Assembly: GCA_049315745.1 (NCBI GenBank)
Contig: JBMOJO010000238.1
Coordinates: 1 to 5,491, forward strand
From: JADJPL01 sp049315745
GTDB lineage: Bacteria; Bacteroidota; Bacteroidia; Chitinophagales; Saprospiraceae
Reading direction: 5' to 3'
Length of the DNA: 5,491 nt
A program made the position numbers and the translations under genes. The first letter of the stretch is position 1. The number at the start of each line of letters is the position of its first letter. Shown here in pieces: positions 1 through 5,433 of the stretch. The notes under the pieces were generated by a model. The model made no database searches and had not been told where the DNA came from. It saw only the letters and a program-made list of their open reading frames with translations.

Positions 1-87
1 GCTTTTAAATGATTTGAAGGGTTAAAAAATCCAATCTCCTGACTATTTCCCGGCCGATGAGGCAACGGGCAGGGGAACCGGGAACTC
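1..87. other. Non-coding flank left of the repeat element
   Basis: No gene is supported here. The only open frame crossing it, on the minus strand, runs through the palindromic repeat and has no recognisable domain. The one visible structure is a perfect 7-bp inverted repeat, TTCCCGG at 47-53 and CCGGGAA at 78-84, enclosing 24 bases with a weaker CCG/CGG pairing inside. It has no T-tract on either side, so it is not a convincing intrinsic terminator. The stretch ends directly at the GGGG that opens the repeat at 88. Confidence 0.5.
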
Positions 88-246
88 GGGGTTGTGTAAA
101 AAGGTTTTTAATGGCGCTTCGCGCCAAATTATCTTTTGAGAGACACATCATTTTTGAAATTTCGCTTCGCGAAATTTCAAAAATGATGTGTCTCTCAAAA
201 TAATATTCTGCCGCCGCAGGCGGCAAAAGACTTTTTACACACCCCC
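88..246. repeat. Complete fold-back unit with side hairpins in each arm
   Basis: Reading inward from both ends, 88-103 matches the reverse complement of 231-246 at 15 of 16 positions. Next comes one GC-rich mini-hairpin per arm, at 113-125 on the left and 210-224 on the right. Then a perfect long stem closes the centre (134-163 with 171-200, extended by GC pairs at 164-165 and 169-170). The two mini-hairpins differ in sequence (GGCGC-TTC-GCGCC versus GCCGCC-GCA-GGCGGC) but hold equivalent positions. Folded as RNA or single-stranded DNA it would form a long rod with a branched, cross-like midsection. This architecture recalls REP/BIME or MITE elements, but the family is not recognised by name. 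Confidence 0.75.
134..200. repeat. Perfect 67-bp inverted repeat, 32-bp arms
   Basis: The left arm begins TTTTGAGAGACACATC at 134. The right arm is its exact reverse complement, ending at 200. Thirty base pairs are formed by 134-163 with 171-200, and the intervening GCTTCGC adds two more pairs, leaving only TTC (166-168) as the loop. A 32-bp stem with no mismatch suggests a recent origin, gene conversion between arms, or selection for pairing. If transcribed it would be a double-stranded RNA of a length that RNase III can cut. A terminator role is less likely, because the stem is much longer than usual and the flanking A/T runs are part of the palindrome itself. Confidence 0.95.
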
Positions 247-300
247 TTTCGAACTTAAATTCGGCGCGAAGCGCCGTAAAAAACCTTTTCACACAACCCC
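247..300 (-). repeat. Inverted half-unit of the repeat element
   Basis: Read on the minus strand from 300, it starts GGGGTTGTGTGAAAAGG, continues through the mini-hairpin GGCGCTTCGCGCC (263-275), then an A/T-rich stretch GAATTTAAGTTCGAAA that only loosely resembles the corresponding part of the full unit. It lacks the long 32-bp stem and abuts the right end of the complete unit at 246/247. It is best read as one arm of a second, degenerate or truncated copy that joined the first. An alternative is that 88-300 is the true element and 231-246 is an internal duplication of its end. Confidence 0.65.
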
Positions 301-349
301 CAAATCGTATGTGGGCAGCGATTTACCAATGAGACTGCATCTTATGGCT

Positions 350-1783
350 TCAACCGGAATTTCCGGTATGCACCACTCTGTTCCTCCAAAGATAGTAAGG
401 CAGCAAGCCGGTCAAAATCAGGATCAGGCCGATGACGGATTCGCCCGGGCGGTTGTATAGGGTAATGATGACGAGGGCAATACAGAAGAGTACAAAAATT
501 GCAGGAAGTGCCGGATAAAGCGGCGTTCGGTAAGTCGAAGGAGGTCCTCCATTGCGCTTGCGCATAATAAACACCCCGAACGCACACAGCCCATAAAAAA
601 TGAACGAGGCAAAAATCAGCATATCCGTGAGCTGGTCGAAACTGCCAGAGAGGATCAGCACACAGGCCCAGGCACCCTGCATCAGGAGCGCGTTGCCGGG
701 CGTGTGAAAGCGGGGGTGCACCTCGCCTGCCTTTTTGAAAAATTCCCCGTTTTTCGCCATGCTGTAATACAGCCGTGCCGCCATGAGGATGGTGGTATTG
801 GTACAGCCAAAAGTGGAAATGATGATCAGCCCTGCGATGAAAAGTGTTCCTGCCGGACCTACGATGCGCTCGATCACCGCAATTGCGGCAACCTTATTTT
901 GCGATTCGTGCAACGCGATCATTTCCTCCGCAGGCAAAACATACAGATAGGAAAAGTTGACGAGCAAGTAGATCGCGATTACGCCAAGCATCCCGAAAAA
1001 TATTGCCAGCGGCAGGTTGCGATGTGGGTTTTTAATTTCTCCGCCAACAAAGCTCAGGGTAATCCAGCCCTCATACGCCCAGAACGCAGCGAGCATGGCG
1101 GAGAAGAACACTGCTGTGAACTCAAAACGATTGGCCTTCAAGCCTGCAAAACCCGCTGTATTTGCCGTGAGGTGCTCCCATTTTCCCGCTCCCCCGAACA
1201 CGCCGAGCAAAAAAACGATTACCAGGCTCGCCACGACAGTACCGGTAGCATAGCGGCTGAGGGTACTGCCGTGTTTGAGGCCCCGGTAGTTGATCAGGGT
1301 GAGGAATAAGACCAGGGCGATCGCAATCCCCTTAACGCCGAGGTTCTGAAACGGAAAGATGATCCCGCCAAGGGAAAGCGCCCTCCACCCTGCCGGCGCC
1401 TCGGGGATACTGACCAGGGCATGTACCGATTCGGCGAACACATACGCAATAGAGGAAATCGAAGCTGTCCGGATCACTGCAAAATTACCCCATCCAAAAA
1501 AGAAAGCTACTGCCCTTCCATAGATCGCCCTCAAAAAAACATAAGCCCCCCCGGAATCGGCAATTTGTCCCGACAATTCCGCTACCGACAGCGCACCTGC
1601 CAGGGAAACGATCCCCGCTACTACCCAGGCCAGCAAAACCCACAGCGGCGACTGCAGCTCCGCGGTCATCGGCGCCACTTTTTTGAAAACGCCAGAGCCG
1701 ATGATCGAGCTGATCATCAGGATAATGGCGAGGTTCAGGCCGATAGACCTGTCCAGTGAAGCTTTGGTTTCGCTTTCGTGCAT
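350..1783 (-). CDS. APC-superfamily amino acid permease (LAT/SteT-like)
   Basis: A 477-residue integral membrane transporter with about 12 predicted helices (roughly 14-35, 47-68, 91-118, 134-166, 182-199, 222-247, 258-282, 309-332, 363-381, 386-407, 423-443, 449-467). Helix 1 carries the substrate-backbone motif of APC carriers as IIGSGVF, with GSG at residues 29-31. Residues 235-261 hold the LAT-family signature W-YEGW-L-FVGGEIKNPHRNLPLAI. Family members move neutral amino acids by exchange or proton symport; the substrate here cannot be read from sequence. Length is normal for the family and no residue of the main motifs is missing. The ATG at 1783 gives a short charged N-terminus before helix 1 and has no Shine-Dalgarno sequence, as is usual in Bacteroidota. 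It diverges from the adenosine deaminase gene and ends 49 bp before the repeat element. A polyamine or other cationic substrate is a less likely alternative. Confidence 0.9.
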   Translation of the reverse strand: MHESETKASLDRSIGLNLAIILMISSIIGSGVFKKVAPMTAELQSPLWVLLAWVVAGIVSLAGALSVAELSGQIADSGGAYVFLRAIYGRAVAFFFGWGNFAVIRTASISSIAYVFAESVHALVSIPEAPAGWRALSLGGIIFPFQNLGVKGIAIALVLFLTLINYRGLKHGSTLSRYATGTVVASLVIVFLLGVFGGAGKWEHLTANTAGFAGLKANRFEFTAVFFSAMLAAFWAYEGWITLSFVGGEIKNPHRNLPLAIFFGMLGVIAIYLLVNFSYLYVLPAEEMIALHESQNKVAAIAVIERIVGPAGTLFIAGLIIISTFGCTNTTILMAARLYYSMAKNGEFFKKAGEVHPRFHTPGNALLMQGAWACVLILSGSFDQLTDMLIFASFIFYGLCAFGVFIMRKRNGGPPSTYRTPLYPALPAIFVLFCIALVIITLYNRPGESVIGLILILTGLLPYYLWRNRVVHTGNSG

Positions 1784-1954
1784 CGGTGTTTATTTCAAGG
1801 TGAGCAAATAGCGCTTGCGATAATAGGAAAAATATCTCTTCCGCCCAAATATTGTCCATTTTTCTTTACGCCGTGCAGGTGCTCCCGGAGGCGTTTTGTA
1901 TGGTATCACTGCGTTTAAAGAGAAAAAAAGGATAGTAGTCTTTTAAAAATGACT

Positions 1955-1962
1955 TAATTTTG
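1955..1962 (+). promoter_or_regulatory. Candidate -7 promoter box for the adenosine deaminase gene
   Basis: TAATTTTG matches the Bacteroidota sigma-70-type -7 consensus TAnnTTTG exactly and lies 49 bp before the deaminase ATG, a reasonable leader length. No clear TTG box is visible about 19-20 bases upstream, which lowers confidence. For the divergent permease only imperfect boxes were found on the minus strand in the same 228-bp gap, such as AATATTTG (1846-1853), also without a partner box. Confidence 0.4.
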
Positions 1963-2011
1963 AGTTTATCCCCATCGCAACCATTCTATTCACCCGCATA
2001 ATAAACAGGTA

Positions 2012-3010
2012 ATGATCGGCGGACTGGAGCAACTTCCCAAAATTGAATTACACTTGCACCTGGACTGTTCCCTCAGTCCTGATGTTGTGCGGGCATTATC
2101 CGGTGAATTGAGTATGGAGGAGTACCGCAGGCGCTTTGTCGCCCCTGATGATGCGACGGGGCTCCCCGACTACCTGGAGCGTGCCCTGGAGGGCATACGG
2201 CTCATGCAGGCCCCCGAACAAATTCGCCTGGTGACACTGGATCTTTTCGAGCAGCTAAAGGCAGATCACGTCCTGTATGCCGAAATCCGATTTGCCCCCC
2301 TGGAGCATACCCAGCAGGGCCTTTCCCCCAAAGCAGTTGTCAACATTGTCGAATCCGCCATTCTTGAAGGCATGAAGGCTACCGGAATACTTGCCCGTCT
2401 GATTATCTGTACCCTCAGGCACTATTCCCCCGAGCAGAGCATGGAAGTGGCACGCCTCACCTGGGATTGTTTCGGGGGGATTGTCGCGGGTTTTGATCTT
2501 GCAGCCGACGAAGCGGCCTATCCGCTGGTTGCGCATATTCCCGCTTTTGCATACGTTCGGAATAAGGGTATCCCTTGCACGGCACATGCCGGCGAAGCGC
2601 GGGGCGCCGAGAGCGTATGGGAGACCCTCGAATTGCTCAAACCCTCCCGAATTGGTCATGGTGTACGGAGTATAGAAGATCCCCGCCTCGTTCAAGTGTT
2701 GCGCGAACGCCGGATCCACCTCGAAGTTTGTCCTTCCAGCAATATCTCCACCAGGGTTTTCCCCTCTATGGAACGGCATGCCATACGCCAACTCTTCCAT
2801 TCAGGCGTATCTGTGGGTATAAATACCGATGGAAGGGCAATCTCCAATGTTTCGTTGAATGAGGAGTACCAAAAGCTGCACACTGCCTTTGGCTGGGGAA
2901 GCGCGCACTTTCTGCAGTGCAACCGCTTTGCCTTGGATGCGGCTTTTGTAGATCAGACAATTAAAGACCAACTTCAGGCAAAGTTGACCGAAGCGTACGG
3001 CGATGTTTGA
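2012..3010 (+). CDS. add: Adenosine deaminase
   Basis: A 332-residue cytoplasmic metal-dependent hydrolase converting adenosine (and deoxyadenosine) to inosine with release of ammonia, in purine salvage or catabolism. The amidohydrolase-type barrel has its zinc ligands in order: HLH at His14 and His16, His192 in TAHAGE, and Asp273 in NTDG. Glu195 is the expected proton donor and His216 in RIGHG the expected catalytic histidine; GFDLAADE at 160-167 forms the substrate-side loop. Length is normal for bacterial enzymes. Two positions depart from the textbook pattern: Cys19 replaces glycine in HLDG, and Gly274 replaces the second aspartate of NTDD, giving NTDGR as in one bacterial subgroup. The enzyme should be active on the metal site seen; adenine or another aminated base is a possible alternative substrate. 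The ATG at 2012 follows AACAGGTA, a weak ribosome-binding sequence at best. It converges with the LytTR regulator gene. Confidence 0.9.
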   Translation: MIGGLEQLPKIELHLHLDCSLSPDVVRALSGELSMEEYRRRFVAPDDATGLPDYLERALEGIRLMQAPEQIRLVTLDLFEQLKADHVLYAEIRFAPLEHTQQGLSPKAVVNIVESAILEGMKATGILARLIICTLRHYSPEQSMEVARLTWDCFGGIVAGFDLAADEAAYPLVAHIPAFAYVRNKGIPCTAHAGEARGAESVWETLELLKPSRIGHGVRSIEDPRLVQVLRERRIHLEVCPSSNISTRVFPSMERHAIRQLFHSGVSVGINTDGRAISNVSLNEEYQKLHTAFGWGSAHFLQCNRFALDAAFVDQTIKDQLQAKLTEAYGDV

Positions 3011-3054
3011 TTCGCCGGCACCCACTCGCGCACAGGGGCTGAAGAGAAGTACAA

Positions 3055-3795
3055 TCAGGCATTTATGCCCAGTACCTTGGCGACTTCGCTCTTGTGGCTC
3101 CTCCCGATAGGAAGTTCCTGGTTGTTGATTTCCACGTGGTTAGGAGAGAATGCCTGTATTTTATTGATCGCTACCAAATAAGAGCGGTGGATACGCAAAA
3201 AACTGCCCTCCGGGAGCTTTTGCTCCAGATAGCTGATTTTTTGTTTGGTCACGACGCGCCGGGAAGGCAGGTAGATCATGACATAGTCTTTAAGGCTTTC
3301 GATATACAGGATATCCTCCAGGGCGATTTTGATCATTTTTTTGTCGGCGCGGACGATGATATTCTCCTGGCTCTGTAAGTAGGGCAGTTCTTCCAGCGCG
3401 GTGGAAGGGGCTGCGATCGGTGCCAGGTTAATTTTGTGGTGGAGTAGGTTAAAGACCTTGCTCACGGCCTTCAGGAACCTATTGAAAGAGATTGGTTTGA
3501 GCAGGTAGTCGGCAACATCGAGGTCGAACGCCTCAATGGCATAATCCCGATAAGCGGTCGTGAAAATTACTTTGGGCGGCGACTGCAGGGTTTTGAGAAA
3601 CTCGATGCCGGTCAGCCTGGGCATTTGAATATCCAGGAAGATGAGATCTATATTTTGCGACTGCACCAGATCGAATGCCTGCAGTGCATTTTCGCAGCGG
3701 CCTGCGAGTTCCAGGCCTTCTATCCTCGCCACGTATGATTCCAAGACATCCAGTGCCAGCGGCTCGTCGTCCACCAGTAAACAGCGGATTTTCAT
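3055..3795 (-). CDS. LytTR-family response regulator
   Basis: A 246-residue cytoplasmic DNA-binding regulator. Residues 3-120 form a CheY-like receiver with the acidic pocket Asp9-Asp10-Glu11, phospho-acceptor Asp55 in FLDIQMP, the switch threonine at Thr80 and Lys100 in LLKP. Residues about 145-241 form a LytTR domain, recognisable from IIVRADKKMIKI, EDILYIES, GSFLRIHRSYLV and the terminal LPIGRSHK. A linker of some 25 residues joins them. It is the second gene of an operon; its ATG lies 13 bp after the stop of the sensor kinase, so translational coupling is likely and the kinase is the expected phosphodonor. No Shine-Dalgarno sequence is seen before the start, only A/T-rich AAATTTT. Target genes cannot be deduced. 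The 44-bp gap to the convergent deaminase gene contains no recognisable terminator. Confidence 0.93.
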   Translation of the reverse strand: MKIRCLLVDDEPLALDVLESYVARIEGLELAGRCENALQAFDLVQSQNIDLIFLDIQMPRLTGIEFLKTLQSPPKVIFTTAYRDYAIEAFDLDVADYLLKPISFNRFLKAVSKVFNLLHHKINLAPIAAPSTALEELPYLQSQENIIVRADKKMIKIALEDILYIESLKDYVMIYLPSRRVVTKQKISYLEQKLPEGSFLRIHRSYLVAINKIQAFSPNHVEINNQELPIGRSHKSEVAKVLGINA

Positions 3796-3808
3796 AAAAT
3801 TTACCGTT

Positions 3809-4954
3809 TCAATTAACCGTGTCCACTACAAACGCCTGCTTTTCCCGTTTCGGGGATTCTTTATGGAATTCAAGTGGGATCCGGAGTACAATCATGAAGG
3901 TATAGTCCTCTTCAAAAACCTGAAGCTCATAGCTGTCGCCATACAACAAGTCTAATCTTCTGCGCACATTTTTCAAGCCGATTCCTTTTTTGTAAAAGGC
4001 GCCCCCGGCAGTTGGACTTTGATCGGGACATTTACTGTTTTCTACCCTGAGCGTGAGCCTGTTTCGCAGGATCTCGATGTGGATATTGATAAATGCTTCG
4101 TCAATTTCCCCACTGGCTCCGTGCTTAAAGGCATTCTCTACAAAAGGCAACATCAGCAGCGGCGGCAGAAAGGCATCTGTACTTTCGCCATTTTGCGTAA
4201 ACGACACATCGAGACGCTCCCCGTAGCGCAGCTTTTCCAACTCGATCATATCTTGTATCTGCAGCATCTCCTTGCTCAAAGCGATCAGGGGGACATTACA
4301 TTCATAGAGCATATAATCCAAAAGATTGGAAAGTCGGAGAACTACTTCAGAGGACTTATTGGAATGCTGGAGTGTAAGGGCATATAGCGAGTTCAGGGTA
4401 TTGAACAAAAAATGCGGGTGGATCTGTGCCTTCAGGAATTTTAGTTCCGCATCCAGTTTTTCCCGTTTCATCTCCTGTGCCACGCGCTCGTTCTCATAAT
4501 TGCGCTTGACGAGTTTGATCACAGCGGCCACGAAGACAATAGAATACAAATTGATGGTATGTTGCAGCGCTTTGCTTAGGTTGATCAGGGGATATTTGTC
4601 GTATGGGTAGTCGGGCATATAAACCGGCACCCACAAAACGTGCACCAGCAGCCGGTCTAAATATCCAAAGGCCACCGCCGCAAACATAAACAGAAAAGTG
4701 AAGCCGGTGTACCATTTTCTGTCCAAGAGGTGAGGGATGAGCAGGTACAAAGTAAAATAGGTGGCCAGCATGGTCGTTGGTAGGTTAACCAGCGTCCTCG
4801 TCGCCCCTAACCAGTAATCACCTCTTATATTTCCGTATAATAGGGAAAAGAATACCAAATACGCTACCCAAAAAATAATATGGGTGGAGATGCGGTTACG
4901 CGGCGCGGTGAGATTATTGAGCAGCTGGTTTTCCATGATTGCGAATATATCCAT
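3809..4954 (-). CDS. LytS/YehU-like sensor histidine kinase (PF06580 type)
   Basis: A 381-residue membrane sensor. Four hydrophobic helices (about 23-41, 55-76, 84-108, 131-148) are followed by a charged coiled segment (150-178). Then comes the His_kinase motif QIHPHFLFNTLN, whose His181 is the expected phosphorylated residue. The ATP-binding domain is complete, with an N box PFVENAFKHG (270-279, Asn274) and a G box GIGLKNVRRRL (324-334). There is no periplasmic sensor domain of any size, so the stimulus is probably sensed within or at the membrane. This layout is the common Bacteroidota partner of LytTR regulators, and such a regulator follows 13 bp downstream. The start is uncertain: ATG at 4954 gives MDIFAIMENQ, while Met7 at 4936 is equally plausible, and neither has a clear Shine-Dalgarno sequence. 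The signal and regulon are unknown. Confidence 0.92.
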   Translation of the reverse strand: MDIFAIMENQLLNNLTAPRNRISTHIIFWVAYLVFFSLLYGNIRGDYWLGATRTLVNLPTTMLATYFTLYLLIPHLLDRKWYTGFTFLFMFAAVAFGYLDRLLVHVLWVPVYMPDYPYDKYPLINLSKALQHTINLYSIVFVAAVIKLVKRNYENERVAQEMKREKLDAELKFLKAQIHPHFLFNTLNSLYALTLQHSNKSSEVVLRLSNLLDYMLYECNVPLIALSKEMLQIQDMIELEKLRYGERLDVSFTQNGESTDAFLPPLLMLPFVENAFKHGASGEIDEAFINIHIEILRNRLTLRVENSKCPDQSPTAGGAFYKKGIGLKNVRRRLDLLYGDSYELQVFEEDYTFMIVLRIPLEFHKESPKREKQAFVVDTVN

Positions 4955-5115
4955 AAATATATAAAATCCTGCCGAATTAACCCTTTTGTAACGATGAACG
5001 ACTGCTGGAAGTGGCTGAAAGCCCCAATCTATATGCTTTTCGTCATAAACGGCGAATTAAGCCCCTCTAGCCCCTGACTTCCGGCTATTTGACGAAATCC
5101 GCATTTTCGTTTCCC

Positions 5116-5127
5116 GTAAGTACTTAC
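5116..5127. repeat. Perfect 12-bp palindrome GTAAGTACTTAC
   Basis: A two-fold symmetric site of the kind bound by dimeric regulators. It lies 162 bp upstream of the sensor kinase start and overlaps the plus-strand TACTTTTG box at 5125. Use as an operator is inference; no second copy was noticed in the window. Confidence 0.4.
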
Positions 5128-5132
5128 TTTTG
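5125..5132 (+). promoter_or_regulatory. Candidate -7 promoter box reading rightwards
   Basis: TACTTTTG fits TAnnTTTG exactly on the plus strand. No TTG is present at the proper distance upstream; the nearest TTTG (5088-5091) is about 33 bases away. There is no gene downstream inside the window, so if used it would drive a small RNA or a gene beyond 5491. A chance match to a short consensus is quite possible. Confidence 0.2.
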
Positions 5133-5197
5133 AAGCGAACAGGCGTACAATTGCTTTGAGAGGCGCCGGCGCATGTGGGGGGAATGGCCTTAGGGCA

Positions 5198-5211
5198 AAA
5201 TTCCGGAATTT
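5198..5211. repeat. Perfect 14-bp palindrome AAATTCCGGAATTT
   Basis: Two-fold symmetric around CCGG, with no mismatch over 14 bases. It is the longest uninterrupted zero-loop palindrome noticed in the window. It sits between the palindrome GCGCCGGCGC (5163-5172) and the GC hairpin at 5253. Whether it is a protein site or part of a decayed repeat cannot be told from a single copy. Confidence 0.4.
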
Positions 5212-5252
5212 GAAAATCCTTAAATCGGCTAACAACAAGATGGCATTGTGGT

Positions 5253-5287
5253 GTCGCCGGGCGCCGCTTGGCCGGCGCCCGGGCGAC
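5253..5287. other. Strong GC-rich stem-loop
   Basis: GTCGCCGGGCGCCG (5253-5266) pairs with CGGCGCCCGGGCGAC (5273-5287), giving 14 base pairs with a single bulged base on the right side and a six-base loop CTTGGC. On the plus strand, a T-tract (5304-5310) follows only after 16 further bases, so it is a poor match to a standard intrinsic terminator; the minus strand has no T-tract. It could mark the end of a small transcript, a processing site, or an unrelated intergenic repeat. Confidence 0.6.
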
Positions 5288-5389
5288 TATTCAGTCCTGG
5301 TTGTTTTTTTCAAAAAAAATCCCGATTGGCTTCTGGCATGCGCAACCAAAGTCTCAGATAGCTATAAACGCAACTATTGCCGGTGTCTC

Positions 5390-5404
5390 CGCGGCTTCGC
5401 CGCG
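5390..5404. repeat. Mini-hairpin CGCGGC-TTC-GCCGCG
   Basis: A 6-bp GC stem closed by the trinucleotide TTC. It has the same design as the hairpins inside the repeat elements at 113-125, 263-275 and 5459-5471, although its flanks do not match those elements. It lies 30 bp before the right-hand repeat copy. Confidence 0.5.
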
Positions 5405-5433
5405 AACGATTTTATTTGGTTTGCGTGCATTCT

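Larger units (their letters stand above)
88..300. repeat. Compound palindromic repeat element (MITE- or fold-back-like)
   Basis: The outer ends are inverted copies of each other: 88-125 read forward and 263-300 read in reverse complement agree at 35 of 38 positions, both opening GGGGTTGTGT and ending in GGCGCTTCGCGCC. Inside lie a complete fold-back unit (88-246) and an extra inverted half-unit (247-300). The same sequence restarts at 5434, so this is a dispersed repeat and not a one-off hairpin. No transposase is encoded in or next to it, so if mobile it would depend on an enzyme supplied elsewhere. Target-site duplications were not identified. It lies 49 bp beyond the stop codon of the permease, which is transcribed towards it, so it may also end or stabilise that transcript. 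Between them, at 302-307 and 319-324, is a weak 6-bp inverted repeat (AAATCG/CGATTT) without a T-tract. The repeat structure is read directly; mobility is inference. Confidence 0.8.
4955..5433. other. Long intergenic region upstream of the sensor kinase
   Basis: No gene is supported over these 479 bases. A plus-strand open frame from 5156 reads through GC hairpins and into the dispersed repeat, with no domain or plausible composition. The part next to the kinase (4955-5010) is A/T-rich and should contain its promoter, but no good TAnnTTTG box was found on the minus strand. Further right are three perfect palindromes (5116-5127, 5163-5172, 5198-5211), a strong GC hairpin (5253-5287), a T-tract/A-tract (5301-5319) and a mini-hairpin (5390-5404). 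No tRNA, rRNA or known riboswitch pattern was recognised. Confidence 0.55.

Noticed and set aside
5..292. Minus-strand open frame of 95 codons covering the left repeat
   Set aside because: It reads straight through both arms of the palindrome, so its peptide is dictated by the repeat; no domain, and the opposite strand is open over much of the same palindrome.
88..300. CRISPR array
   Set aside because: Repeats are inverted and contiguous, with no regular direct repeats separated by unique spacers and no cas gene nearby.
704..1309. Plus-strand open frame of 201 codons
   Set aside because: It is antisense to the permease; the Cys/His/Arg-rich, low-complexity product has no family resemblance, while the permease frame is clearly real.
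2255..2800. Minus-strand open frame of 181 codons
   Set aside because: Antisense shadow of the adenosine deaminase gene, whose motifs are complete in the plus frame.
3011..3069. Possible bidirectional terminator between the convergent deaminase and regulator genes
   Set aside because: The only inverted repeat, GGCAT-TT-ATGCC at 3058-3069, is inside the regulator's last codons, is just 5 bp long and has no T-tract.
4978..5001. Spaced GTT motifs upstream of the kinase as a LytTR binding site for autoregulation
   Set aside because: On the minus strand GTTA occurs twice 11 bp apart with a further GTT nearby, but flanking bases fit the LytTR consensus poorly and the spacing is not the usual one; not distinguishable from chance.
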